From Chryseobacterium taiwanense (lineage in GTDB: Bacteria; Bacteroidota; Bacteroidia; Flavobacteriales; Weeksellaceae): a stretch of 64,000 bases of DNA. Below, one piece after another: positions 16,959-27,268 of this stretch. The translations under genes and the position numbers were made by a program. The notes below the pieces were generated by a model. It did not search any database. It saw only the letters and a list, made by a program, of their open reading frames with translations, and was not told the DNA's origin. Numbering within the stretch: position 1 is the stretch's first letter; each line of letters opens with the position of its first letter. The stretch is from contig NZ_JWTA01000007.1 in NCBI RefSeq assembly GCF_000813825.1, positions 124,001 through 188,000 on the forward strand, written 5' to 3'.

Positions 16959-18509
16959 TTATAAATCAAATTTAATCCCCTGTGCTAAAGGAAGTTGCGC
17001 TGTGTAGTTTATTGTATTGGTTTGTCTTCTCATGTAGTATTTCCAAACATCTGAACCGGATTCTCTACCGCCTCCTGTTTCTTTTTCACCACCGAAAGCT
17101 CCCCCGATTTCTGCACCAGATGTTCCGATGTTTACGTTGGCAATACCGCAGTCTGAACCAGCGTGAGAAAGGAATAATTCTGCTTCTCTTAAGTTCTGTG
17201 TCATGATTGACGATGATAATCCTTGAGGAACATCATTTTGAATGGCAATCGCTTCATCCAACGTTTTGTACTTGATTAAGTATAAAATCGGTGCAAATGT
17301 TTCGTGTTGAACGATTTCGTAAGAGTTCTTCACTTCTGCGATACAAGGTTTTACGTAGCACCCTGATTCGTATCCTTTTCCTTTTAAAACTTCACCTTCA
17401 ACGATGAATTTTGCCCCTTCTTTTTTGCCTTTTTTAATGGCTTCCTGATACATATTTACAGCATCTGTATCGATAAGCGGTCCAACATGATTCGTTTCGT
17501 CCAAAGGATTTCCGATTTTTAATTGTCCGTAAGCTTTTACCAATCTGTTTTTTACTTCATCATAAACACTTTCATGGATGATCAATCTTCTGGTAGAAGT
17601 ACATCTCTGTCCAGCCGTTCCAACCGCTCCAAAAACTGCTCCGATAATCGACATATCGATATCTGCATCTTTAGAGATAATAATAGCATTGTTTCCTCCC
17701 AATTCAAGGATAGATTTCCCGAATCTCTGAGCAACATTTGTAGAAACCATTCTTCCTACTCTTGTAGAACCTGTGAAAGAAACTAGAGAAACTCTTTTAT
17801 CGTCAACTAATTTTTGTCCGATTTCATGATCTGCTACCAATACACTCGAAATTCCTTCAGGAAGATTGTTTTCCTTGATTACTTCATTCATGATATTTTG
17901 ACAAGCAATGGCACAAAGTGGTGTTTTTTCTGAAGGTTTCCAGATGGTAACGTTACCACAGATCCATGCTAAAGCTGTATTCCAAGACCAAACTGCTACC
18001 GGAAAGTTGAAAGCTGTAATGATTCCTACTATTCCAAGTGGATGGTATTGTTCGTACATTCTGTGTCCCGGTCTTTCCGAGTGCATTGTATATCCGTGAA
18101 GTTGTCTTGAAACTCCTACTGCAAAATCACAGATATCGATCATTTCCTGAACTTCTCCTAAACCTTCCTGTAAAGACTTACCCATTTCATAAGAAACCAG
18201 TTTTCCTAAGTCATCTTTATATTGTCTTAATTTCTGACCCAGCTGTCTTACGATTTCCCCTCTTTTAGGAGCCGGAATCAACCTGAATTCTTTAAACGCT
18301 TTTTCAGCCGTTTCAATCACCTTATCATAATCAGATTCTCCGGAAGTCTTTATTTTAGCAATCAAATTACCATCAACTGGTGAAAAACTTTCTATCGTTT
18401 TTCCTGAAGCGAAATATTTTCCACCTACCGAAGTTCCTTTGTTTTCCTCTTTAATTCCTAAGTTTTTCAGTGTTTTTTCGATTCCGAAATCCTTTATTTT
18501 TTTAGACAT
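16959..18509 (-). CDS. amaB: Aldehyde dehydrogenase, ALDH7-type (L-aminoadipate-semialdehyde dehydrogenase)
   Basis: A 516-residue NAD(P)-dependent aldehyde dehydrogenase. The catalytic Cys is in [13 protein letters not shown] (around residue 300), and the general base Glu in LELGGNNAI. The GQRCTSTRR and the [36 protein letters not shown] region are typical of ALDH7 (antiquitin) enzymes. It should oxidise the semialdehyde made by the adjacent lysine 6-transaminase to L-2-aminoadipate. The two genes lie 102 bp apart on the same strand, with a good promoter at 18534-18562. Confidence 0.92.
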   Translation of the reverse strand: MSKKIKDFGIEKTLKNLGIKEENKGTSVGGKYFASGKTIESFSPVDGNLIAKIKTSGESDYDKVIETAEKAFKEFRLIPAPKRGEIVRQLGQKLRQYKDDLGKLVSYEMGKSLQEGLGEVQEMIDICDFAVGVSRQLHGYTMHSERPGHRMYEQYHPLGIVGIITAFNFPVAVWSWNTALAWICGNVTIWKPSEKTPLCAIACQNIMNEVIKENNLPEGISSVLVADHEIGQKLVDDKRVSLVSFTGSTRVGRMVSTNVAQRFGKSILELGGNNAIIISKDADIDMSIIGAVFGAVGTAGQRCTSTRRLIIHESVYDEVKNRLVKAYGQLKIGNPLDETNHVGPLIDTDAVNMYQEAIKKGKKEGAKFIVEGEVLKGKGYESGCYVKPCIAEVKNSYEIVQHETFAPILYLIKYKTLDEAIAIQNDVPQGLSSSIMTQNLREAELFLSHAGSDCGIANVNIGTSGAEIGGAFGGEKETGGGRESGSDVWKYYMRRQTNTINYTAQLPLAQGIKFDL

Positions 18510-18533
18510 AAAAATTTTACTTTTCGTTTTCTC

Positions 18534-18562
18534 TAAAGATAAAAATATTATGCGAACCTCAA
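18534..18562 (-). promoter_or_regulatory. Promoter of the lysine-catabolic genes
   Basis: On the minus strand TTG (18560-18562), an 18-nt spacer and TATCTTTA (18534-18541) match the Bacteroidota consensus with one deviation in the last base. It sits 25 bp upstream of the aldehyde dehydrogenase start and back to back with the plus-strand promoter at 18593-18622. Confidence 0.65.
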
Positions 18563-18592
18563 AATTTAATTTTTTTTAACTCATTTTTTTAT

Positions 18593-18622
18593 TTGGACTA
18601 ATTATAAACATGCTTATCTTTG
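18593..18622 (+). promoter_or_regulatory. Promoter of the small membrane protein gene
   Basis: TTG (18593-18595), exactly 19 nt, then TATCTTTG (18615-18622): a perfect Bacteroidota consensus promoter, 25 bp before the ATG at 18648. Confidence 0.82.
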
Positions 18623-18647
18623 TAGAGTAAATATTTGAATTTCAGAA

Positions 18648-18845
18648 ATGGAAAATAATAAAGTAGTAAAGGAATCTGAAGAAGTAAAGAAAAATTCTAA
18701 ATGGAAAAGCTTGGTAAAGAAGTTTGGAATTGGCGGAATTATTTTCTTTACCGTGAAGGGAATTATTACTTCTACCTTAATTTATTTTCTTGGAAAAAAT
18801 TTCTGGAGCATAATTAGCAATTATTTCACCACTATTTTTGATTAA
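18648..18845 (+). CDS. Small single-pass membrane protein of unknown function
   Basis: A 65-residue protein. The first 25 residues are charged and Lys/Glu-rich, followed by a hydrophobic stretch IGGIIFFTVKGIITSTLIYFLG (residues about 28-50, read in parts) that should span the membrane. The gene is supported by a perfect consensus promoter 25 bp upstream and an intrinsic terminator 23 bp after its stop, which makes this small frame convincing as a stand-alone gene. No family is recognised. It is divergent from the lysine-catabolic genes. Confidence 0.82.
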   Translation: MENNKVVKESEEVKKNSKWKSLVKKFGIGGIIFFTVKGIITSTLIYFLGKNFWSIISNYFTTIFD

Positions 18846-18867
18846 TTTAATTGATATATGGAACACG

Positions 18868-18896
18868 AAAGCAGAGAAAATTTCTCTGCTTTTTTT
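18868..18896 (+). terminator. Terminator after the small membrane protein gene
   Basis: AAGCAGAGAAA-TTTCTCTGCTT forms a perfect stem followed by seven T. Confidence 0.88.
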
Positions 18897-18947
18897 GTCA
18901 TTTTAAGTCAAATTAAATGACTGTTGTAAAGTAAAGGTTAACTAAGG

Positions 18948-19136
18948 TTATTCTTTTTTCTTTCTTCCCGAATTGATTAAACTTTGATGAAGCAAATACT
19001 CAATCTGCCCATTTACACTCCTGAATTCATCATTCGCCCATTTTTCAAGGAGTTTGTAAGTAGACTCATCTATCCTTATAACGAAAGATTTTTTGCCTTT
19101 GTTTTCGGGAGAAGTTTGAGTTTTATCTGATTTCAT
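18948..19136 (-). CDS. Arc-like ribbon-helix-helix DNA-binding protein
   Basis: A 62-residue protein. Residues 17-58 (KSFVIRIDESTYKLLEKWANDEFRSVNGQIEYLLHQSL, read in parts) fit the ribbon-helix-helix pattern: a short beta strand FVIRID followed by two helices, as in Arc/MetJ-type proteins that handle membrane or metabolic genes. The N-terminus is a charged tail and the C-terminus ends GRKKKE. It lies 62 bp downstream of the SPFH gene on the same strand, so the two may be co-transcribed. Target unknown. Such proteins can also be antitoxins, but no toxin gene lies beside it. Confidence 0.82.
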   Translation of the reverse strand: MKSDKTQTSPENKGKKSFVIRIDESTYKLLEKWANDEFRSVNGQIEYLLHQSLINSGRKKKE

Positions 19137-19198
19137 TTTCTAATTGTTTGCTTAATGTCGATTTTTTCAAAAGATTTTTCCTTTGTCGAAATGACAGA

Positions 19199-20065
19199 TT
19201 AATTATACAAAGTTCCTGCATTTAAAATTGGAGTGGCTGCTTTTTCACCACATAAAACGACCATTAAATTGCTTACCATAGCTGCTTTTCTTTCGTCATC
19301 GAGTTCTACGATATTTTCTTCTGAAAGCTTTTTTAAGGCTAAATCCACCATTCCTACTGCACCTTCTACGATCTTAGTTCTTGCTGCTACAATTGCGGTT
19401 GCCTGCTGTCTTTGAAGCATGGCTCCTGCAATTTCTGAAGCATAGGCAAGGTGAGAAATTCTGGCTTCCTGAATCACAATTCCTGCTTTTGAAAGTCTAT
19501 CTGTAAGTTCCTGTTCCAAAATTGAATTAATCTTGTCTCCACCTTCTCTCAAGGTGATTGGAGCGTGATCATCTTCTAAGTTATCATACGGGAAACTCAT
19601 TGCTAAATGACGAACGGCTGCTTCACTCTGCATTTTTACGAAATCGGAGTAACGCTCTACATCAAAAGCTGCTTTGTAAGTATCTCCTACTTTCCATACG
19701 ATCACGACTGCAATTTCAATTGGGTTTCCCATTTTGTCGTTTACTTTTAATGTTTGTCCTTGAAGGTTTTCAGAACGAAGACTCATTCTTTGAGAAGAAT
19801 ATAACGGGTTGATAAAAAACATGCCGTTTTCTTTTACCGTTCCAACATATTTACCGAAGAAATTTAGAACTCTTGAATGGTTGGGCTGAATGATCATTAA
19901 TCCTTTTAAGAAAAAACAGGATACTAGAAAGCAAAGAACAGAAATGATAACAAACGTAATATTGTTGTCAACCCCTGTTATGAATAGATAAATGGCAGCT
20001 ACGAAAAGGATAAGGCAAATAACTAAAGCTAAGTAGCCGGACATTGGTTTTAAAACTTTTTCCAT
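19199..20065 (-). CDS. SPFH-domain membrane protein (stomatin/slipin-like)
   Basis: A 288-residue protein with two N-terminal hydrophobic segments (residues about 8-30 and 35-55) and then an SPFH/band 7 domain (GLMIIQPNHSRVLNFFGKYVGTVKENGMFFINPLY). The coiled-coil-prone region with the A-rich EARISHLAYASEIAGAMLQRQQATAIVAARTKIVEGAVGM block is typical of the YqiK/slipin-like proteins seen in many Bacteroidota. These proteins oligomerise and organise membrane microdomains or proteases. It precedes the ribbon-helix-helix gene. Confidence 0.9.
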   Translation of the reverse strand: MEKVLKPMSGYLALVICLILFVAAIYLFITGVDNNITFVIISVLCFLVSCFFLKGLMIIQPNHSRVLNFFGKYVGTVKENGMFFINPLYSSQRMSLRSENLQGQTLKVNDKMGNPIEIAVVIVWKVGDTYKAAFDVERYSDFVKMQSEAAVRHLAMSFPYDNLEDDHAPITLREGGDKINSILEQELTDRLSKAGIVIQEARISHLAYASEIAGAMLQRQQATAIVAARTKIVEGAVGMVDLALKKLSEENIVELDDERKAAMVSNLMVVLCGEKAATPILNAGTLYN

Positions 20066-20370
20066 GATGTGATTTTTAATTTGATATTATTTTGATATCA
20101 TAAAGATATGTATAAGTTTTGAATTATGTGTTATTAGTTTTGAGGTTTTTAATGTATGAATTTGAGATGTTTCGACTTAGCTCCAATATGATATTACAAT
20201 AAATTATCTGCAAATATTAAACAGGTAGTATTAGAGTTGTCATACTGAGCGAAGTTGAAGCATCTATTTTCAATTAAATTTTATTATGTCCTTAAACAAA
20301 AGTTCAAGACTTGGAAACTGAATGCAAAAAAAAGAAATTTTTCTTTAGGCTTCAGTTTTTTCGGTCAAAT
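20066..20370. other. Gene-free stretch with one dispersed-repeat copy
   Basis: No credible frame. At 20237-20266 it reads TTGTCATACTGAGCGAAGTTGAAG then CATCT, the best preserved copy of the dispersed intergenic repeat also seen near 7.9, 46.6 and 49.1 kb. The rest is AT-rich and contains the upstream region of the SPFH gene. Confidence 0.6.
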
Positions 20371-20405
20371 AAAAAATCCCTGAAAAACTAATTTCAGGGA
20401 TTTTG
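20371..20405 (-). terminator. Terminator of the cytochrome c assembly gene
   Basis: AATCCCTGAAA and TTTCAGGGATT form an 11-bp perfect stem with a T run on the minus strand, about 20 bp after the stop codon. Confidence 0.87.
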
Positions 20406-20425
20406 TTTTATGATAAAATTTAAAT

Positions 20426-23400
20426 TTATTTCTTATTCAAAGCTTTAAATTTAAGATAAGAAACAACTGCTAATGCTAGCATTGTTCCAAGTCCGATGTA
20501 TACCCAAGCCGGAACGGGAACAGGATCTCCTGCTGCATAAGAGTGAAGTCCGCTTAGGTAGTAATTAACCCCAAAATAAGTCATTACCATGGAACAGAAA
20601 GCAAACATTGCTGCTACATGGAATGCCCATTTGCTTCTTAATCCAGGAACCAATCTCATGTGCAATACAAATGCATACACCATGATTGAGATAAATGCCC
20701 AAGTTTCTTTTGGATCCCAGCTCCAGTATCTTCCCCAAGATTCATTTGCCCAGATTCCTCCCAAGAAGTTTCCAACCGTTAATGCAAATAATCCAATCGT
20801 TAAAGACATTTCAGAAACGATTACCAATTCTTTCAATGTGGTATCGTGGTGAATTTTGTATGTTTCTTTATTTGAAATAATATAGAATACTAAACTGATC
20901 ACGGCAATAATCATTGATAAGGCAAAGAACCCGTAACTTGATGTGATAATTGCCACGTGTACAATCAACCAATATGATTTTAGTACAGGAACAAGCGGTG
21001 TAATCTGAGGGTCAAGTGCTGAACCTCCGTGAGCAAATCCCATCATAATTACTGCAACCATAAATCCTGCCGCAGGAATTAATGCATTTGAGTTTCTGTA
21101 CAAAATTAAACCAGCAGTAATACCCACCCAAGAAATGAAGATAATAGCTTCATACCCGTTACTCCAAGGAGCGTGACCAGAAATGTACCATCTTGCTACT
21201 AATCCTAAGAAATGGAAAGCATATCCGACAATCCCAAGAGCGATGATTACTTTGATGATTTTACTTAAAACTTTTTTAGATCTGAATAATTCAACAAATC
21301 CTAAGATCAATAATAGACCACCAATGATCGTATAGAAAATTAAGAGTTTGAAATTAAGATTCACCTCGTTCATGAAAACTTCAAGATCCACTTTAGATTT
21401 TGAAGGTACTACAGCTTTCCCCCATTTTTGTTGGTAGTCAGAAAGCTTAGCTAATTCTTTGTCTGCTTTGCTCCAGTTTCCTGATTGTTGAGCTTGCAGA
21501 ACTTCTGCAAAATAAGGTCCCATTACTTGTTGAGACTCCATATCCGGTTCAAATTTTTGGTCAAGCCAAGAATGCCAAGTGTGATTTGCATCATTTTTCA
21601 CAGGAACAATTCTCATAAACTGACCACTGAAAAATTCATTGAAAATCTGAACTCTTTCGTTTACCGCAATTACTTCTTTATCATAATTGGTCTGCTCAGA
21701 AGGTTTTTTACGGAAAGCTGTGTTGTAATCGTGCTCAAGAATGTATGTTAAGTTCCCATTAGCATCTGCAGGGAAAAGGTTCATTAATGAGGTGTACTCA
21801 TCATCATTTGCCTTCGTTTTATTTTTTAATTCATCACCTCCTTTTGAACCGACTTTAATCATCGGAACCATCGTCCAGCTTGGTGTGTCTGTATTGATGG
21901 AAATAAACCACTGATTAGCCGTTAAATATTTTCCGTCAGTTCCTTTGAATTCGTCTTTTTTGTATAATTTTCTTAAAACATCTAATGCTTCTGTATTGAT
22001 AGGAACAATTCTCCCTTCAAAATTCTGAACCAAAAGATGCCCGAATTTATCTGCGTGCTCTTTGCTGATTTTATTTCTTGCAATGATTTCGTCCGGTGAA
22101 ACCATTTTCATTTTCTTAAATGGCTGTGCACCTTGTGGCTGAACTGTTTCAGATGTCGGAGCATGATTATGAGGCTCTCCTTCTACATGAACATGTTCTC
22201 GGCTTCCGTCAGTTGTTCCGTGTGTTTCAATTTTCTGAGCGTTTAATCCAAAGCTTAAGAATAGTAATAATACTGCTGCAGCTCTTTTCTTATTAACGTC
22301 TTTCAGCATTTTATTCAATTTCCAGAAGTGTGTTCCTTTCCAGAAGAAAATAACAAACATTCCACCGAATAATAATGCATAACCGATATAAGAAATCAAA
22401 GTTCCCCAGTAATCATGGTTTACAGAAAGTACAGTTCCCATTCTGTCCGGATCGAAACTAGACTGGAAGAAACGGTATCCTTTATGGTTAAGAACATGGT
22501 TCATATATATTTTATAAGGAGTTTCTTTCCCTTCGTCTACAATTTTTACATGACTTTCATAAGCACTTGGAGATGAACTTCCCGGATAAGTTTCCATTAC
22601 GAAATCATCCAATTTAAGTGCAAAAGGAGTGTTGTAAATCTTTGGTCCGAAACCTACCATAATGTTTAATCCATCCATTGTTACTTGTTTGTAAGCATTT
22701 GGATTTCCTTTTTCAACAGATAGATCAACCAATTGTTTTGTCTTAGGTCCTTGAAGTTCAACCGTAAGCATATCAGGAACACTCTGGTCTTTCTTTCTGT
22801 CTCCTTCGACTGCCATTAACTTCCCTTTTTTCAATCCTTCAGGAACAACTAATTTTAATTCGTTGATGGTATATAAACTTCTTAATGCTAAAGGTTGGAA
22901 CTGGTCTTTTACCGTATTTCCTGTAGCCTGAGTAGCCATGGTCATATAAGCCGCATCGACAGGAGTTTTAATGAATAACTGTCCGTTTTCATTTTTAAAT
23001 TCAACCGCTCCTTCAATCGGTCTGTTGAATGTTACTAATGTTCCGTTGATCGACTTTGTTTCTCCCGGTTTGATGTAGATATTCTGTCTTCCTGTGTTTC
23101 CTGTAGATACTAAATGAAGATATTCTGCTCCATTTGGATCTGTTAATAAACTATCTTTCTTTCTCTGTACGTATTCTTTCGCTACAACTTTCACTTCTTT
23201 TCCGTGGAAATCATAAGTAGCTTCAAGATCTTTGTGCAAAGGAGACATCAAATAAGGAATGTCTTGGTAATTAAGAACATCACCTTTTTCTTCAATCTGA
23301 ATTTTAAGGAACGTTTTATCGGTTACGATTTCGTTGGAAGTTTCTCCTTCTCTGATGTGCATTTGACCTTCAAAACTGATGTATCTTGTGATAGCACCTC

Positions 23401-23671
23401 CAATGAAGATTAAAATAAAGGCTAAGTGAAAAACCAACACCGGCCATTTTTCTCTTTTCCAAAGTCTGTATCTTCCGATATTTCCAATGAAGTTTAAAAT
23501 AAGCAGAAGCATAATGAATTCAAACCATTTAGCTTCATATATCAGTGCTTTTGCTGTAGGTGTTCCGTAATCGTTTTCTAGGAACGTTGCATATGCCATC
23601 GCAAATGCATAAACCAGCAGCAATACAGCCATTGTCCTGGTTGAAATAAGAATGTCCTGGAGCTTCTTCAT
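20426..23671 (-). CDS. ccsA: Cytochrome c biogenesis protein, ResB-CcsA fusion
   Basis: A 1081-residue polytopic membrane protein joining a ResB/CcsB-like N-terminal half to a CcsA/CcmC-like C-terminal half. The heme-handling WWD-type motif is clear in WANESWGRYWSWDPKETWAFISIMVYA (read in parts, about residue 985). The N-terminal half contains membrane helices around residues 10-100 and a large periplasmic domain. A signal-like segment in the middle (RAAAVLLLFLSFGLNAQ, around residue 465) followed by a His-rich stretch (HGTTDG, HVHVEG, HNHAP) sits between the halves. The protein exports and ligates heme to apocytochromes c in system II. The fusion is normal for Bacteroidota. Confidence 0.94.
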   Translation of the reverse strand: MKKLQDILISTRTMAVLLLVYAFAMAYATFLENDYGTPTAKALIYEAKWFEFIMLLLILNFIGNIGRYRLWKREKWPVLVFHLAFILIFIGGAITRYISFEGQMHIREGETSNEIVTDKTFLKIQIEEKGDVLNYQDIPYLMSPLHKDLEATYDFHGKEVKVVAKEYVQRKKDSLLTDPNGAEYLHLVSTGNTGRQNIYIKPGETKSINGTLVTFNRPIEGAVEFKNENGQLFIKTPVDAAYMTMATQATGNTVKDQFQPLALRSLYTINELKLVVPEGLKKGKLMAVEGDRKKDQSVPDMLTVELQGPKTKQLVDLSVEKGNPNAYKQVTMDGLNIMVGFGPKIYNTPFALKLDDFVMETYPGSSSPSAYESHVKIVDEGKETPYKIYMNHVLNHKGYRFFQSSFDPDRMGTVLSVNHDYWGTLISYIGYALLFGGMFVIFFWKGTHFWKLNKMLKDVNKKRAAAVLLLFLSFGLNAQKIETHGTTDGSREHVHVEGEPHNHAPTSETVQPQGAQPFKKMKMVSPDEIIARNKISKEHADKFGHLLVQNFEGRIVPINTEALDVLRKLYKKDEFKGTDGKYLTANQWFISINTDTPSWTMVPMIKVGSKGGDELKNKTKANDDEYTSLMNLFPADANGNLTYILEHDYNTAFRKKPSEQTNYDKEVIAVNERVQIFNEFFSGQFMRIVPVKNDANHTWHSWLDQKFEPDMESQQVMGPYFAEVLQAQQSGNWSKADKELAKLSDYQQKWGKAVVPSKSKVDLEVFMNEVNLNFKLLIFYTIIGGLLLILGFVELFRSKKVLSKIIKVIIALGIVGYAFHFLGLVARWYISGHAPWSNGYEAIIFISWVGITAGLILYRNSNALIPAAGFMVAVIMMGFAHGGSALDPQITPLVPVLKSYWLIVHVAIITSSYGFFALSMIIAVISLVFYIISNKETYKIHHDTTLKELVIVSEMSLTIGLFALTVGNFLGGIWANESWGRYWSWDPKETWAFISIMVYAFVLHMRLVPGLRSKWAFHVAAMFAFCSMVMTYFGVNYYLSGLHSYAAGDPVPVPAWVYIGLGTMLALAVVSYLKFKALNKK

Positions 23672-24014
23672 ATTTTATATACTTGACATGCAAAAATAAG
23701 GATGATTAATGAAAAGGGATACAAAAAAAACTGTCATTTGTCAGTTGAAAGCCCCTAAAACCTTATTTTGATTCATTCTTAATAATGTAAAATATCTTGA
23801 GAAAAATTTAAATATTAATATCCTATCGATACTGATTAATAAAAGCTATAGACCTTATTGCAATCTTCTATTTATTAATGGGAAAAGTATTCCCAAATTT
23901 CCTTTGAAAAAGCTCGTGTTTTTAATAAAATACTATTAAATTACCATCTAAAATTTAGAAATCAAAATTATCTTTTAATGTTCAAAAAACATTAAATTTG
24001 CCCACATTGATATT
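23672..24014. promoter_or_regulatory. Divergent promoter region between ccsA and ftsK
   Basis: No gene is seen in these 343 bp. TATTTTTG on the minus strand near 23693 can serve the cytochrome assembly gene and TAAATTTG at 23993-24000 can serve ftsK, 14 bp before its ATG; neither has a TTG at the ideal distance. A short inverted repeat AATGTT-N5-AACATT lies at 23978-23994, beside the ftsK -7 box. The remainder is AT-rich without visible structure. Confidence 0.5.
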
Positions 24015-26537
24015 ATGAATAAGACGCAAACAAAAACACAGGAATCGCCTGATAAGGGCAAAATATTATCGAAGCCGCGTATATTCTTCGGGCTTATACT
24101 TATACTTTTTTCTATTATCCTCACCTTTTCATTCATCTCTTATCTGATGAATTGGAAATCAGATCAAAGTCAGGCAGGAACCATGCTTGATAAAACCATA
24201 AAATCATCTAATCTTTTTGGAAAGGTTGGAGATTGGCTGGGCAATATTTTTATTTTTGAAAGTATTGGCGTTGCATCATTCATTATTGCATTTTTAGTGT
24301 TCGTTGTCGGAACTCTTATTCTGAAAAAATCGTATTTCAAACCTTGGAAAACGATTGGTCATTCTTTGTTTTTCATTTGCTGGCTTCCTATTTTCTTTGG
24401 AGCTGCCTTTACAAAAAATCAGGGTGGAGTGTTAAGCGGAGTGTATGGATACCAAATCATGGATTCTTTGAACGCTCTTATTGGAGATGTCGGAATGTGG
24501 TTGGTATTGGTAGCAAGTATTGCGTTGTATTTTATTTTAGAATTCAATCTTCGTCCGAGTTCTGTAAAAGCGAAATTGGATGAAATCAATGAAAATACCA
24601 TCGGAAGAGTAAAGTCTATGATGCCGAGTTCTGATGAGAATTTTGAAGCAGATGAAGAACTGGAAGAAGAAGTTCTTGAAAATAATGTTACCGTTACTGA
24701 AATGGTAACTCCAAAAGTTGATGAAGAACCCGTGAATTTGGCAAAAGATTTTACGGAAATTCCATCTTCTCCGGTTATTGAAACTATTTCTACCCCTAAT
24801 CAGACTTCATTTGAGAATGATAAAGAAATCACTCAGTCTATTAATTTAAATCTAAATACAAAGCCTTCAATTCCTGTGGTAAGTCCTGCAGATGCTTTTG
24901 AAACTAAACCGGTAACACCACAGAAGCCAATTGAAGAGGATATTAAATTCAATGTAGAAGTGGCTCCGGTTATTGATATTTTGGATGAGTCTGATAAAAA
25001 ATCACAAGAGCTTGTAGAAAAGCATGGGCTTTATGATCATAAATTGGATCTGGCTAATTTCCAGATGCCTCCTGTAGATCTTTTGAAAGATTACGGAAAC
25101 GAAGAAATATCCATCAATAAAGAAGAGTTAGAAGAAAACAAAAATAAAATTGTAGGACTTCTTAAAAACTTTAATGTTGGAATTGCCGAGATTAAAGCTA
25201 CGATTGGTCCAACAGTTACGTTGTATGAAATTGTACCGGAAGCGGGGATCAGAGTGGCTGCAATTAAAAAATTACAAGATGACATTGCTCTGAATTTATC
25301 TGCATTAGGAATCAGAATTATTGCTCCGATGCCGGGTAAAGGAACGATAGGAATTGAAGTGCCAAGAAAAAATCCTACGATGGTTTCTATGCGTTCAGTG
25401 ATTGCTTCTCAGAAATTCCAGAATACGGATATGGATCTTCCTGTAGTTTTTGGGAAAACGATTTCCAACGAGATCTTCATGGCCGATTTATCAAAAATGC
25501 CTCACTTATTGATGGCAGGAGCAACAGGTCAGGGAAAATCAGTAGGGATTAATGCTATTTTGACTTCCCTACTCTACAAAAAGCATCCAAGCGAATTGAA
25601 ATTCGTAATGGTAGATCCTAAAAAAGTGGAACTTTCTTTATACTCAAAAATTGAAAGACATTATTTAGCAAAACTTCCTGATGCAGAAGAGGCAATTATT
25701 ACAGATACGAATAAAGTAATTAATACTTTGAATTCTCTTTGTATAGAGATGGATACAAGATATGATTTGCTTAAAAACGCATTTTGTAAAAACCTAAAAG
25801 AATACAACAAAAAATTCACGGAAAGAAAGCTTAATCCGGAAAATGGACACAGGTATTTACCGTATATCGTTTTGGTAGTAGATGAGTTTGCCGACCTGAT
25901 TATGACAGCCGGAAAAGAGGTGGAATTACCAATTGCCAGATTAGCACAGTTGGCAAGAGCAGTAGGAATTCACTTAATTGTTGCGACACAAAGACCTTCT
26001 GTGAATGTTATTACTGGTATGATTAAAGCTAACTTCCCTGCTAGAGCAGCATTCAGAGTAATTTCGAGTGTCGATTCCAGAACGATTCTGGATTCTCCGG
26101 GAGCGGATCAGCTGATCGGTAAAGGAGATATGCTTTATTTCAATGGAAATGAGATTTTAAGACTTCAATGTGCTTTTGTTGATACTCCTGAAGTAGAAAG
26201 ACTGGCAGAATTTATTGGAGAACAAAAAGGCTATGCTTCTGCGCTTCTACTTCCTGAATATGTTTCTGAAGAATCAACGAGTACAGTGGGAGCTTTCGAT
26301 CCTAATGAAAAAGATGCTTTATTTGAAGAAGCTGCAAGAATTATCGTTTCTACACAACAAGGTTCTACTTCGATGCTTCAAAGACAATTAAAATTAGGCT
26401 ACAACAGAGCTGGAAGAATTATGGATCAGTTGGAAGCAAGTGGAATCGTTGGTGGATTTAATGGAGCTAAAGCAAGAGAAGTGATTATCGGGGATCTTCA
26501 TTCTTTGGAACAGTTTTTGGAAGATCTGCGTAAGTAA
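24015..26537 (+). CDS. ftsK: DNA translocase FtsK
   Basis: An 840-residue septal DNA pump. The order is: N-terminal membrane domain with about four helices (residues 25-185), an acidic Glu/Pro-rich linker (about 200-330), the alpha and beta motor domains with Walker A GATGQGKS at 502-509 and Walker B VVDEFADLI near 625, and the C-terminal winged-helix gamma domain (SMLQRQLKLGYNRAGRIMDQLEASGIVG) that reads polar sequence motifs. It aligns chromosome termini for XerCD-dif resolution at the septum. It is followed by lolA-like and lptF/G-like genes, a conserved flavobacterial order. Confidence 0.97.
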   Translation: MNKTQTKTQESPDKGKILSKPRIFFGLILILFSIILTFSFISYLMNWKSDQSQAGTMLDKTIKSSNLFGKVGDWLGNIFIFESIGVASFIIAFLVFVVGTLILKKSYFKPWKTIGHSLFFICWLPIFFGAAFTKNQGGVLSGVYGYQIMDSLNALIGDVGMWLVLVASIALYFILEFNLRPSSVKAKLDEINENTIGRVKSMMPSSDENFEADEELEEEVLENNVTVTEMVTPKVDEEPVNLAKDFTEIPSSPVIETISTPNQTSFENDKEITQSINLNLNTKPSIPVVSPADAFETKPVTPQKPIEEDIKFNVEVAPVIDILDESDKKSQELVEKHGLYDHKLDLANFQMPPVDLLKDYGNEEISINKEELEENKNKIVGLLKNFNVGIAEIKATIGPTVTLYEIVPEAGIRVAAIKKLQDDIALNLSALGIRIIAPMPGKGTIGIEVPRKNPTMVSMRSVIASQKFQNTDMDLPVVFGKTISNEIFMADLSKMPHLLMAGATGQGKSVGINAILTSLLYKKHPSELKFVMVDPKKVELSLYSKIERHYLAKLPDAEEAIITDTNKVINTLNSLCIEMDTRYDLLKNAFCKNLKEYNKKFTERKLNPENGHRYLPYIVLVVDEFADLIMTAGKEVELPIARLAQLARAVGIHLIVATQRPSVNVITGMIKANFPARAAFRVISSVDSRTILDSPGADQLIGKGDMLYFNGNEILRLQCAFVDTPEVERLAEFIGEQKGYASALLLPEYVSEESTSTVGAFDPNEKDALFEEAARIIVSTQQGSTSMLQRQLKLGYNRAGRIMDQLEASGIVGGFNGAKAREVIIGDLHSLEQFLEDLRK

Positions 26538-26599
26538 AGGGAAAAATAAGTGTTTACTCTTTATAATTCTAAAATATCTATATAGTATAAAATAAAAAA

Positions 26600-27247
26600 A
26601 TGAAAAATATTATTTCAAAAATTATATTGAGTGGTTTGGTAGTAGGAACAGTAGGATTGGTAAGTGCACAAAAAATTGATGCAAAAGCTAAGAAAATCCT
26701 GGATGATGTGACTGCAAATTATAATTCTAAGAAAAACTCTTATTTCAAATTCTCTTTTGGAAGCGGTGTGAATGGACAGATTTCTAAAACAGAACCAGGA
26801 ATTTATTATGTAGCCGGAGATAAGTATAAGTTGAAAATCATGGAAACTGAGCAGATTTTTGATGGAAACAAGATTTACAACATCAATACGGAAGATATGG
26901 AGGTTACCATTGCTAAACCTAATGGAAGCGCTGCCATGTTCTCTCCTATTAATTATCTTACTACATACAGAAAAGATTATAATGTAAGTTATAATGGTAA
27001 AAAAACTGTGGATGGAGTAAGTGCTGATTTTATCAAATTAACCCCTGTAAAGAACAATGGTCTTGAAGCAGTATATATTTTCGTAAACTCTGCAAAAAAA
27101 CAAATGTTAAAGCTGGAACAACATGGAAATAATAAAGATGTAGCCGTTATTGCTATTAAAGAGTACAAAGAAAATCAGAATTTAGATCCTAATATGTTTA
27201 TTTTTGATAAAAATAAGTTCAAAAACTACATCATCACAGAATTGTAA
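26600..27247 (+). CDS. lolA: Outer-membrane lipoprotein carrier protein LolA-like
   Basis: A 215-residue periplasmic protein with a signal peptide (IILSGLVVGTVGLVSAQ, cleavage after SAQ at about residue 23). The mature part, beginning KIDAKAKKILDDVTANYNSKKNSYFKF, has the LolA fold pattern of half-barrel strands (GIYYVAGDKYKLKIMETEQIFDGNKIYNIN). LolA carries lipoproteins from the inner-membrane Lol complex to the outer membrane. It lies 62 bp after ftsK and 66 bp before an LptF/G-type permease gene; a hairpin terminator separates it from the latter. Confidence 0.88.
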   Translation: MKNIISKIILSGLVVGTVGLVSAQKIDAKAKKILDDVTANYNSKKNSYFKFSFGSGVNGQISKTEPGIYYVAGDKYKLKIMETEQIFDGNKIYNINTEDMEVTIAKPNGSAAMFSPINYLTTYRKDYNVSYNGKKTVDGVSADFIKLTPVKNNGLEAVYIFVNSAKKQMLKLEQHGNNKDVAVIAIKEYKENQNLDPNMFIFDKNKFKNYIITEL

Positions 27248-27268
27248 CAGGAATCTATAAAATATATA

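Noticed and set aside
18948..19136. Ribbon-helix-helix protein as antitoxin of a toxin-antitoxin pair
   Set aside because: No toxin-sized partner lies next to it; the neighbours are an SPFH gene and a terminator.
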